Of a DNA stretch of 64,000 nucleotides, positions 28,040 to 34,511 are shown piece after piece (within the stretch, counting starts at the first letter, position 1; each line of letters starts with the position of its first letter). This stretch comes from Streptomyces sp. T12. GTDB taxonomy: Bacteria > Actinomycetota > Actinomycetes > Streptomycetales > Streptomycetaceae. Where the stretch lies: contig NZ_CP117866.1 in assembly GCF_028736035.1 (NCBI RefSeq), positions 7,006,001 to 7,070,000 on the forward strand. Reading direction: 5' to 3'. Position numbers and translations under genes: made by a program. The notes beneath the pieces were generated by a model that was not told the DNA's origin, did not search any database, and saw only the letters and a list, made by a program, of their open reading frames with translations.

Positions 28040-28900
28040 TCAGGCCAACCCCCGCCGCGCCGCCGCCGGCGGCCGGTGCCCCGCGATCGACGCCACCATG
28101 TCCAGGACCTGCCGAGTCTCCGCCACCTCATGGACCCGGTACACCTGCGCCCCCAGCCACGCCGACACCGCAGTCGTAGCCAACGTCCCCACCACCCGCT
28201 CCTTCACAGGCTTGTCCAGCGTCTCCCCGACGAAGTCCTTGTTGGAGAGGGACACCAGCACCGGCCACCCCGTCTCCACCATCTCCCCCAACCGCCGAGT
28301 CGCCTCAAGACTGTGCCGCGTGTTCTTCCCGAAGTCGTGCCCGGGATCGATCAGGATCGACTCCCGCGGCACCCCCAGCGCCAACGCCCGCTCGGCCAAC
28401 CCCACCGTCACCCGAAGAATGTCGGCCATGACGTCGTCGTACGTCACCCGATGCGGCCGAGTCCGAGGCTCGGCACCTCCCGCATGCGTGCACACCAGCC
28501 CCACCCCGTACCGCGCAGCGACCTCCGCCAGCCCCGGATCCACCCCACCCCACGCGTCGTTCAGCAGATCCGCCCCCGCCTCGCACACCGCCACACCGAC
28601 CTCGGCCCGCCAGGTGTCCACACTGATCACGACGTCCGGGAAACGCCGCCGCACCTCGGCCACGAACCCGACCGTCCGCCGCGCCTCCTCCTCGGCGGTC
28701 ACCTCTTCCCCCGGCCCGGCCTTGACCCCACCGATGTCGATGATGGCCGCCCCTTCCGCCACCGCCTGCTCCACGCGCGCGAGGGCGGGCTCGTCGCGGA
28801 ACGTCGCCCCTTGGTCGTAGAAGGAGTCCGGGGTCCGGTTCACGATCGCCATGATCACCGGCTCGTGCGTGTCGAACTCACGCCTGCCCAGCCTGAGCAT
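28040..28900 (-). CDS. folP: Dihydropteroate synthase homologue, FolP2 type
   Basis: A 286-aa DHPS-fold TIM barrel. Several DHPS motifs are kept: AIVNRTPDSFYDQG (loop 1), ISVDTWRAEV, LLNDAWGG, LIDPGHDFGKN, VSLSNKDFVGETL and YRVHEVAETRQVLD. Loop 2, normally GGESTRPG with the catalytic Thr/Arg, reads GGVKAGPG. The same change is in mycobacterial FolP2, which I recall does not complement for DHPS activity. So this is probably not the folate-making enzyme, despite the usual annotation. Gene order around it (dapE, LOG, folP2, DivIVA-like, tag) matches mycobacteria. ATG 28900 is the family start. Confidence 0.92.
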   Translation of the reverse strand: MLRLGRREFDTHEPVIMAIVNRTPDSFYDQGATFRDEPALARVEQAVAEGAAIIDIGGVKAGPGEEVTAEEEARRTVGFVAEVRRRFPDVVISVDTWRAEVGVAVCEAGADLLNDAWGGVDPGLAEVAARYGVGLVCTHAGGAEPRTRPHRVTYDDVMADILRVTVGLAERALALGVPRESILIDPGHDFGKNTRHSLEATRRLGEMVETGWPVLVSLSNKDFVGETLDKPVKERVVGTLATTAVSAWLGAQVYRVHEVAETRQVLDMVASIAGHRPPAAARRGLA

Positions 28901-29039
28901 CCCCTGTGACCTCTCCTAGTACGTCCTGGCAAGTCGTCGGCCTTCGGCCGCCTGTGACCCTAACTGTCAGAGTCGCATGGCACGATCGGACCCTGACACA
29001 CTCGACCGCTCGCATTCACCGACCGTGGGGGCCACAGCG

Positions 29040-29393
29040 ATGGTTATGTTCTTGTTCCTGGTCGTCGCGCTCGCCGTCGTGGTCGCCGCGGTGACGCTCG
29101 CCGTGGTGGGCGGCGGCGACGGCGACGGCCCCTTGCCGGAGGCCGCGCCCGAGCGCCTGCAGGACCTGCTGCCGCTGGACCGCCCGATCAGCCGCGTGGA
29201 CATCGAGACCCTCCGCTTCCCGCTCGCCGCCCGCGGCTACCGCATGTCCGACGTCGACGACGCCCTCAGCCGCCTCGGCGCCGAGCTCGCCGAGCGCGAC
29301 GCCCGCATCGCCGACCTGGAGTCCGCGCTGGCGGGCGCGCAGGCGTCGGCCGGCCATGTGTCGATGGAGAAGCGCGCCCAGGAGGACCAGTGA
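29040..29393 (+). CDS. DivIVA-domain membrane protein
   Basis: 117 aa from ATG 29040 (MVMFLFLVVALAVVVAAV), one N-terminal membrane helix and a short Gly/Asp linker. A DivIVA-type segment follows: VDIETLRFPLAARGYRMSDV then a coiled-coil start (DDALSRLGAELAERDARIAD). The G-Y-R-M-x-D-V-D pattern is the membrane-binding/Wag31-like motif, although here the protein carries its own helix. The upstream in-frame ATG at 28977 would disrupt the membrane-anchor start. It ends overlapping tag (TGATG). A related gene sits at the same place in mycobacteria. Possible role in polar growth; function untested. Confidence 0.85.
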   Translation: MVMFLFLVVALAVVVAAVTLAVVGGGDGDGPLPEAAPERLQDLLPLDRPISRVDIETLRFPLAARGYRMSDVDDALSRLGAELAERDARIADLESALAGAQASAGHVSMEKRAQEDQ

Positions 29394-29980
29394 TGAGCGA
29401 CGGTACGGCCCTCGCCGGCCCGGACGGCGCCCTGCGCTGCCCGTGGGCGCTGTCCACCGCGGACTACGTGACCTACCACGACGAGGAGTGGGGCCGCCCG
29501 GTCCACGGCGACGACGCGCTCTACGAACGCCTCAGCCTGGAGGCCTTCCAGTCGGGCCTGTCCTGGATCACGATCCTGCGCCGCCGCGAGGGCTTCCGCG
29601 CCGCCTTCGCAGGCTTCGAGATCGCCAAGGTCGCGACCTTCACGGACTCCGACAAGGACCGCCTCCTCGCCGACGAGGGCATCATCCGCAACCGAGCCAA
29701 GATCGACGCGACCCTCGCCAACGCACGCGTGCTCGCCGACTGGACCCCGGGCGAACTGGACGCCCTGATCTGGTCCCACGCGCCGGATCCGACCACCCGC
29801 CCGGTCCCGAAGACCTTGGCGGACGTCGCGGCGGTCACACCGGAATCGACGGCCCTGTCCAAGGCCCTGAAGAAGCGCGGCCTGCGCTTCGTGGGCCCGA
29901 CGACGGCATACGCCCTGATGCAAGCGTGCGGCCTGGTCGACGACCACTTGGAAACCTGCGTCGCGAGAAGCGCCCCCTGA
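29393..29980 (+). CDS. tag: DNA-3-methyladenine glycosylase I
   Basis: 195-aa Tag enzyme that excises 3-methyladenine from DNA. Signature features are RCPWALSTADYVTYHDEEWG at the N-terminus (zinc-binding Cys and the catalytic Tyr/Trp region) and LSLEAFQSGLSWITILRRRE (active-site Glu in EAFQ). The C-terminus has KKRGLRFVGPTTAYALMQACG and DDHLETC, supplying further zinc ligands. ATG 29393 is chosen because GGAGGA lies six bases upstream and it overlaps the previous stop as TGATG; a GTG one codon earlier is also in frame. Its stop codon lies in the loop of a hairpin. Confidence 0.95.
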   Translation: MSDGTALAGPDGALRCPWALSTADYVTYHDEEWGRPVHGDDALYERLSLEAFQSGLSWITILRRREGFRAAFAGFEIAKVATFTDSDKDRLLADEGIIRNRAKIDATLANARVLADWTPGELDALIWSHAPDPTTRPVPKTLADVAAVTPESTALSKALKKRGLRFVGPTTAYALMQACGLVDDHLETCVARSAP

Positions 29981-29987
29981 GGGGCGC
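29970..29987 (+). terminator. Hairpin whose loop holds the tag stop codon
   Basis: GCGCCCC and GGGGCGC pair perfectly around CTGA, whose TGA is the stop of tag. It also begins a copy of the type B dispersed repeat. Confidence 0.55.
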
Positions 29988-30052
29988 GGGGCCCTATCGA
30001 CATGCGACCGCGCCGCGTGGGCGCGATCAACCCGAACGAACCCGCAGCCCCT
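29979..30052 (+). repeat. Dispersed intergenic repeat, type B copy 1
   Basis: The stretch contains GGGGCGCGGGG, TATCGACATGCG, CGCCGCGTGGGCGCGA and CCCGCAGCC in this order. The same order occurs inverted at 47472-47550. Both copies are between genes. Confidence 0.75.
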
Positions 30053-30073
30053 GACGGCGCTACCGCCCCGAGC

Positions 30074-30877
30074 TCACCGGCCCAAGTACTTCGGCTTCTC
30101 CTTGTTGACGAAGGCCTGCACAGCGATCGCGTGATCCTCCGAAGACCCCGCCCGCGTCTGCAGCTCGTCCTCCTTCTCCAAGGTCTCGGCCAGGGAGTGC
30201 GACATCCCGAACGCCATCGCCTCCTTGATCGCCCCGTACGCCACCGTCGGCCCCTCGGCAAGCGCCCGCGCCACCTTCTCGGCCTCCTCGCGCAGCTCAC
30301 CCGCGGGCACCAGCCGGTTGGCGATACCGAGCTCGTACGCCTCCTGCGCCTTGATGCTCCGCGGGAAGAGCAGCAGGTCGGCGGCGCGGCCCGGGCCGAC
30401 GACCCGCGGCAGCGTCCACGAGATCCCGGAGTCGGCGGTCAGCGCGACCCCCGCGAAGGACGTGTTGAACGCAGCCGTGTCGGCCACGACGCGATAGTCC
30501 GCGGCCAGCGCGAAACCGAAGCCCGCCCCGGCCGCGACCCCGTTCACCCCGGCCACCACGGGCTTCGGCATCTCGGTCAGCGCCCGCACGATCGGGTTGT
30601 AGTGCTCCCGCACCGTGTTCATCGTCTGCCGGGTCCCGGTCTCCCGGTCGGAGATCAGCAGCCCGATGTGCTCCTTGAGGTCCTGGCCCACGCAGAACGC
30701 CCGCTCCCCGGCCGCGGTCAGCAGCACGGCCCGTACCGCGTCGTCGCCCGCCGCAGCCTGGACCGCGTCCCGCAGGGCGACCTTGGCCGCGATGTTCAGC
30801 GCGTTCATCGCCTCGGGGCGGTTCAGCGTGATCGTCGCGAGTCCGTCGCTCACCTCGTAGAGCACGGTGTCGGCCAT
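30074..30877 (-). CDS. Enoyl-CoA hydratase/isomerase (PaaG-like)
   Basis: 267-aa crotonase-fold protein from ATG 30877, preceded by GGAGGGGATACACC; the open frame extends upstream but without family similarity. Oxyanion-hole segments are FCVGQDLKEH and GVAAGAGFGFALAADYR. The active-site segment LTADSGISWTLPRVVGPGRA has Asp at the position used by 2-(1,2-epoxyphenyl)acetyl-CoA isomerases (PaaG) rather than the second Glu of true hydratases. Isomerase activity in phenylacetate-type or fatty-acid breakdown is therefore the better guess. It stands alone, with no paa neighbours. It is convergent with tag. Confidence 0.9.
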   Translation of the reverse strand: MADTVLYEVSDGLATITLNRPEAMNALNIAAKVALRDAVQAAAGDDAVRAVLLTAAGERAFCVGQDLKEHIGLLISDRETGTRQTMNTVREHYNPIVRALTEMPKPVVAGVNGVAAGAGFGFALAADYRVVADTAAFNTSFAGVALTADSGISWTLPRVVGPGRAADLLLFPRSIKAQEAYELGIANRLVPAGELREEAEKVARALAEGPTVAYGAIKEAMAFGMSHSLAETLEKEDELQTRAGSSEDHAIAVQAFVNKEKPKYLGR

Positions 30878-31252
30878 GGTGTATCCCCTCCGGTGTCGCG
30901 GCTGGGCGTACTCGTCGGTACGCACTTGTCTGAGGGACAGCATGGCGGAGATCACCGGCAACGGCGCTGACCGGACGTGTGACCTGCGTCAAAGAATTCG
31001 TGACCGGTTCTGTTCGGCCGAAGCGTGTGCGGTGGCGCAGTATCGCAGTCACATCGCCGAATTGAGTGGTTTTGCTCGCGCGCGTTGCCCAAGCGATGCC
31101 GACTGATGTTGGTCATCGGGTCCTGAGATGCGGGATAATGGCTTGGAAGCAATGTGTTCGATGCCGGTGTCGCGTGTCTCATGCCAGACGCGCGTGCCCT
31201 CCATGGGGCCGTCGGCTTTGACGATGAGCTGGTTTCAGGAAGGGGAACGAGC
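30878..31252. promoter_or_regulatory. Divergent gap between enoyl-CoA hydratase and DUF3117 genes
   Basis: 375 bases without a convincing gene. A GATAAT at 31134-31139 with TTGGTC at 31109-31114 (19-base spacing) is a possible promoter for the DUF3117 gene, which would give a roughly 110-base leader. Nothing else stands out. Confidence 0.35.
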
Positions 31253-31420
31253 ATGGCGGCCATGAAGCCGCGGACGGGCGATGGCCCGCTCGAGGTGACC
31301 AAGGAGGGGCGGGGCATCGTCATGCGCGTTCCGCTCGAAGGCGGCGGTCGGCTCGTCGTCGAGCTGACCCCTGACGAGGCCGACGCGCTCGGCGACGCCC
31401 TCAAGAAGGTCGTCGGCTGA
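31253..31420 (+). CDS. DUF3117 small protein
   Basis: 55 aa from ATG 31253, preceded by GGAAGGGGAACGAGC: MAAMKPRTGDGPLEVTKEGR followed by GIVMRVPLEGGGRLVVELTP and an acidic end. This is the DUF3117 family, nearly invariant in actinobacteria and lying beside tag in mycobacteria as well. Function unknown. An in-frame start 99 bases upstream exists, but the family begins at MAAMKPR. A hairpin (31447-31476) ends the unit. Confidence 0.93.
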   Translation: MAAMKPRTGDGPLEVTKEGRGIVMRVPLEGGGRLVVELTPDEADALGDALKKVVG

Positions 31421-31446
31421 CGCGGCAGCGACCCTTACCTTTCGGC

Positions 31447-31476
31447 GGCCCCGGCATCGCACATGGTGCCGGGGTC
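31447..31476 (+). terminator. 12-bp hairpin after DUF3117 gene
   Basis: GGCCCCGGCATC pairs with GGTGCCGGGGTC (two G-T pairs) around GCACAT, 27 bases after the stop. Confidence 0.7.
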
Positions 31477-31515
31477 GTTGCTTGTTCAGTTCGTCGCTTC
31501 GTCAGGTCGCTTCTT

Positions 31516-31536
31516 CCGTACGTCCATGACGTACGG
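31516..31536 (-). terminator. 9-bp hairpin just after the O-methyltransferase stop
   Basis: CCGTACGTC and GACGTACGG pair perfectly around a 3-base loop, 12 bases downstream of the minus-strand stop at 31549. Confidence 0.6.
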
Positions 31537-31548
31537 TCGGTCAAACGG

Positions 31549-32181
31549 TCATCGCTTGACCGCGCACAGCAGCCCGTCCCCGACCGGCAGCAGCGACGGC
31601 ACCAGCTCCTGGCTCTCCCGCACCGCGCGCAGCAGCTCCCGGATACGTATGACTTCCGTGGGCTGCGGGCCCGAGTCCACCGTGCGGCCGTTGGCGAAGA
31701 CGCCCTCGAAGACGACGAGGCCACCCGGACGCAGCAGGCGCAACGATTCAGCGAGATAGTCGAGGAACTCCAGCCGGTCGCCGTCACAGAAGACGAGGTC
31801 GTAACCGGCGTCCGCGAGGCGGGGCAGGACGTCGAGGGCGCGGCCCGGGATGAAGCGGGCGCGGTTGCTGGCGAAGCCGGAGGCGCGGAAGGCCTGGCGG
31901 GCGAACTGCTGGTGTTCGGGTTCGGGGTCCACCGTGGTCAGGACGCCGTCGGGGCGCATGCCGTGCAGGAGGTGGATGCCGGAGACGCCGGTGCCGGTAC
32001 CGATCTCCGCCACCGCCTTCGCGTCCACCGAGGCCGCCAGCAACCGAAGCGCCGCGCCCGTGCCGGGCGACACCGAGCGCAGCCCCGCCTCACGGGCCCG
32101 GTCGCGGGCCCAGCGCAGGACTTCGTCCTCGGCGACGTAGGCGTCGGCGAACGCCCAGCTCGTCTGCCGGTTGCCGGTAAT
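31549..32181 (-). CDS. O-methyltransferase (family 3), probable ATT start codon
   Basis: 210-aa SAM-dependent O-methyltransferase of the catechol/caffeoyl-CoA type. Motif I is AVAEIGTGTGVSGI, then TTVDPEPEH, and a metal-site acidic cluster YDLVFCDGDRLEFLDYL. The first ATG/GTG/TTG in frame (GTG at 32073) would remove about 36 residues that match the family, including SWAFADAYVAEDEVLRWARD. The frame upstream holds no standard start. An ATT at 32181-32179 reading ATT ACC GGC AAC CGG lies two bases after AGGAGAGGG, a strong ribosome site. I therefore place the start at ATT. It is divergent from the ECF sigma gene, as in mycobacteria. Confidence 0.85.
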   Translation of the reverse strand: MTGNRQTSWAFADAYVAEDEVLRWARDRAREAGLRSVSPGTGAALRLLAASVDAKAVAEIGTGTGVSGIHLLHGMRPDGVLTTVDPEPEHQQFARQAFRASGFASNRARFIPGRALDVLPRLADAGYDLVFCDGDRLEFLDYLAESLRLLRPGGLVVFEGVFANGRTVDSGPQPTEVIRIRELLRAVRESQELVPSLLPVGDGLLCAVKR

Positions 32182-32234
32182 GGCCCTCTCCTGTCCCCGT
32201 GGTTGCCTGGGCGTGACTGTATCCGTTGCCGACG

Positions 32235-32260
32235 GGAACCCGCAGATGGGACCGGGCGTT
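32235..32260 (+). promoter_or_regulatory. Candidate ECF-sigma promoter (GGAACC-N16-CGTT) upstream of the ECF sigma gene
   Basis: GGAACC at 32235-32240 and CGTT at 32257-32260 are separated by exactly 16 bases, the layout recognised by SigE-type ECF sigma factors. It sits about 150 bases upstream of the sigma gene start, consistent with autoregulation. Confidence 0.55.
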
Positions 32261-32410
32261 TAGAGGGGTGGGAAGACGAGCGGGGGGACACAGTTGGATC
32301 ACGATGGCGAGCAGGGCCGAGAGCAAGTGCTGACGCAGGCGCACCAGCCGTGTCAGCCCAGATCAAATTCTCGTAAAACCGCTTATCCGGAGCTAACGGG
32401 CGAGGTGGCT

Positions 32411-33181
32411 ATGGTAGGGGCTCCACTGGACACCACCAGAGCCGACAGGGGAGGTGCGGCTGCGCCTGTGGACCGGGGAGGAGTGCTGCGGCGCTTTCTC
32501 GGGTCGGCGGGCAGGCCGAAATCCGTGAACGACACCGCTGACCACAGCCACGCCGGCGACTACGCCCAGACCGCGACCTTCTCCACCGACGCGGACGGGC
32601 AGGCGTGGACTCCGCCCACGTGGGAGGAGATCGTCAGCACGCACAGCGGCCGCGTCTACCGTCTGGCCTACCGCCTGACGGGCAACCAGCACGACGCCGA
32701 GGACCTCACCCAGGAGGTCTTCGTCCGCGTCTTCCGCTCTCTGTCGACGTACACGCCGGGCACCTTCGAGGGCTGGCTGCACCGCATCACCACGAACCTC
32801 TTCCTGGACATGGTCCGCCGCAAGCAGCGCATCCGTTTCGACGCGCTGGGCGAGGACGCGGCCGAGCGGCTGCCCAGCAAGGAGCCCACACCGCAGCAGG
32901 TCTTCAACGACGCGCACTTCGACGCGGACGTCCAGCAGGCCCTCGACACCCTCGCGCCCGAGTTCCGCGCCGCGGTCGTCCTGTGCGACATCGAAGGACT
33001 GTCGTACGAGGAGATCGCCGCGACCCTGGGCGTCAAGCTCGGCACCGTCCGGTCCCGTATCCACCGTGGCCGCTCGCAGCTGCGCAAGGCCCTCGCCCAC
33101 CGTTCGCCGGAGGCGCGCGCCGAGCGCCGCTCCTTCGTGCCGCGGGTGGCCGCACTGGGAGGAGGGGGCGCGACCGCGTGA
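32411..33181 (+). CDS. sigE: ECF RNA polymerase sigma factor (mycobacterial SigE-like)
   Basis: 256 aa from ATG 32411 ([15 protein letters not shown]), preceded by GAGGTGG; a TTG in frame at 32294 is an alternative. Sigma region 2 shows [20 protein letters not shown] and [20 protein letters not shown]. Region 4 shows LPEF-type [20 protein letters not shown] and [20 protein letters not shown]. The N-terminal ~90 residues are a disordered extension, as in M. tuberculosis SigE. It is not the S. coelicolor protein historically called SigE. Its stop overlaps the anti-sigma gene (GTGA); htrA and tatB follow, so it likely runs an envelope-stress response. Confidence 0.93.
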   Translation: MVGAPLDTTRADRGGAAAPVDRGGVLRRFLGSAGRPKSVNDTADHSHAGDYAQTATFSTDADGQAWTPPTWEEIVSTHSGRVYRLAYRLTGNQHDAEDLTQEVFVRVFRSLSTYTPGTFEGWLHRITTNLFLDMVRRKQRIRFDALGEDAAERLPSKEPTPQQVFNDAHFDADVQQALDTLAPEFRAAVVLCDIEGLSYEEIAATLGVKLGTVRSRIHRGRSQLRKALAHRSPEARAERRSFVPRVAALGGGGATA

Positions 33182-34149
33182 GTGGCTCTCGACCCAACCC
33201 CGCAGAACGGCTCCTGGCCGAGCAGCACCTGGGAGACCGACTCTCCGCCCTCGTCGACGGAGAGCTCGGTCATGAGACGCGCGAGCGCGTCCTGGCCCAC
33301 TTGGCGACCTGTGCCAAGTGCAAGGCCGAGGCCGACGCCCAGCGCCGGCTGAAGAACGTCTTCGCGGAGGCGGCCCCGCCGCCTCCCTCCGAGAGTTTCC
33401 TGGCCCGCCTTCAGGGCCTCCCCGGGGGAGGTGACCTGGACGGCGGCGGCTCGCCGCTGGGCGGGGGAGGATTCGGCGGACTGACCGGGCGGCCCGGCGC
33501 CACCGGGGTGTTCGGAATGAAGCAGGGCGACCGCTTCGAGTTCGGATACGTCCCGTCGCGTCCCCATGCCCCGGCGCTCCCCGCCTCGGACCGCGGCTTC
33601 CGCACCCACCCCGTGGGCCGTCCTGACGCCGATCGCTCCGGGTCCTCCCGTATGCGGTTCGCGTTCGTCGCGGCGGGCGCGGTGTCGCTGGCCGCGATCG
33701 CGCTGGGGGGTGTCACGTCGAGCGTGCCGACCGACGCGGAGGCGCGCGGCGGCTCGGGCGGCAGTAATGTGACACCGGCCCGGACCCAGGGCACCGGCGC
33801 CGCGACGGCACCCGAGAACCAGCGCCGCCGTGGAGTCGGCCCGCTGCTCGCCCAAGGCCAGGGCGAGCGGACGCTCGACACCCCGGCCGCCCCGACCGAG
33901 GTATCGGCCCCCCTCCTGCCAGGGATGCCGGCCCAGCCCGCCGACCAGGACATGCGCACCCTGACGGCGCCCGTGGTGGCCGGCGCGGCCGCCATGTCCC
34001 CACTGATACGCCCGCTCAGCGAGACCCCGCCGCTCGCCCTGACCGCGTGGTCCACGACCCCCGAGGTCAAGGCGACCCCCGACCCGCTCGCCGCACCCGT
34101 CCCCGACGCGACGTCATCCCCCTCCACCTCCTCCGCCACCGGTCGCTGA
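33178..34149 (+). CDS. Zinc-finger anti-sigma factor (RseA-like)
   Basis: 323 aa from GTG 33178, overlapping the sigma gene by 4 bases. The N-terminal anti-sigma domain has the ZAS motif (His41, Cys45, Cys48 in HLATCAKC, with an upstream acidic helix [12 protein letters not shown]). A Gly/Pro-rich linker follows. One membrane helix ([20 protein letters not shown], about residues 160-180) precedes a Pro/Ala/Thr-rich extracytoplasmic tail with no clear fold. It should hold the sigma factor at the membrane until released. The mycobacterial RseA lacks such a long outer tail as far as I recall, so the sensing side may differ. Confidence 0.9.
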   Translation: MSGSRPNPAERLLAEQHLGDRLSALVDGELGHETRERVLAHLATCAKCKAEADAQRRLKNVFAEAAPPPPSESFLARLQGLPGGGDLDGGGSPLGGGGFGGLTGRPGATGVFGMKQGDRFEFGYVPSRPHAPALPASDRGFRTHPVGRPDADRSGSSRMRFAFVAAGAVSLAAIALGGVTSSVPTDAEARGGSGGSNVTPARTQGTGAATAPENQRRRGVGPLLAQGQGERTLDTPAAPTEVSAPLLPGMPAQPADQDMRTLTAPVVAGAAAMSPLIRPLSETPPLALTAWSTTPEVKATPDPLAAPVPDATSSPSTSSATGR

Positions 34150-34511
34150 CCCGGCCTCTGCGCAGCGGCCCACGAACCTGATTGAATCCGGGGGTGGGCC
34201 GCGCGCCGTGCCTGCGGGCCGGGCGCGGAGTCGATGAACCGCGGCCGCCGTTGACGCCGCGTGCCGGATGGGGGAGGTAGCACGAAGTCGCCGGTTTCTG
34301 CGGGGACTTGAGCGCGACAGCGCAGAGTTGAGTAGGCATTCGGGCGCCGGGACGTTCCCGGTGACGGCCTGCCGAGGAACCAGGGTCGGCAAGCCGGCAG
34401 ACCTCAGTCGTCTCCGCGGGCTGCGGGATAACGGCCGATCGTTTCTCTTGGCGCGGCGGTGAGCGAAGCGTCCTACTCGGGCAACGGTCAGCAGCGAGCA
34501 GGAAGCAGAGC
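34150..34511 (+). promoter_or_regulatory. Leader/promoter region of htrA
   Basis: 362 bases between the anti-sigma and htrA genes. GCGGCCCAC and GTGGGCCGC (about 34167-34202) can pair as a loose terminator. A frame from 34268 to 34462 reads 64 residues without protein-like features and is not called. A GGAACC at 34376 has no CGTT at 16 bases. A promoter is likely here, but I cannot place it. Confidence 0.4.

Noticed and set aside
34376..34402. ECF-type promoter before htrA (GGAACC at 34376)
   Set aside because: No CGTT or GTT at 16-18 bases downstream of this GGAACC.
34268..34462. 64-codon frame upstream of htrA
   Set aside because: No ribosome site to speak of, and the sequence reads like non-coding leader; kept as part of the htrA upstream region.
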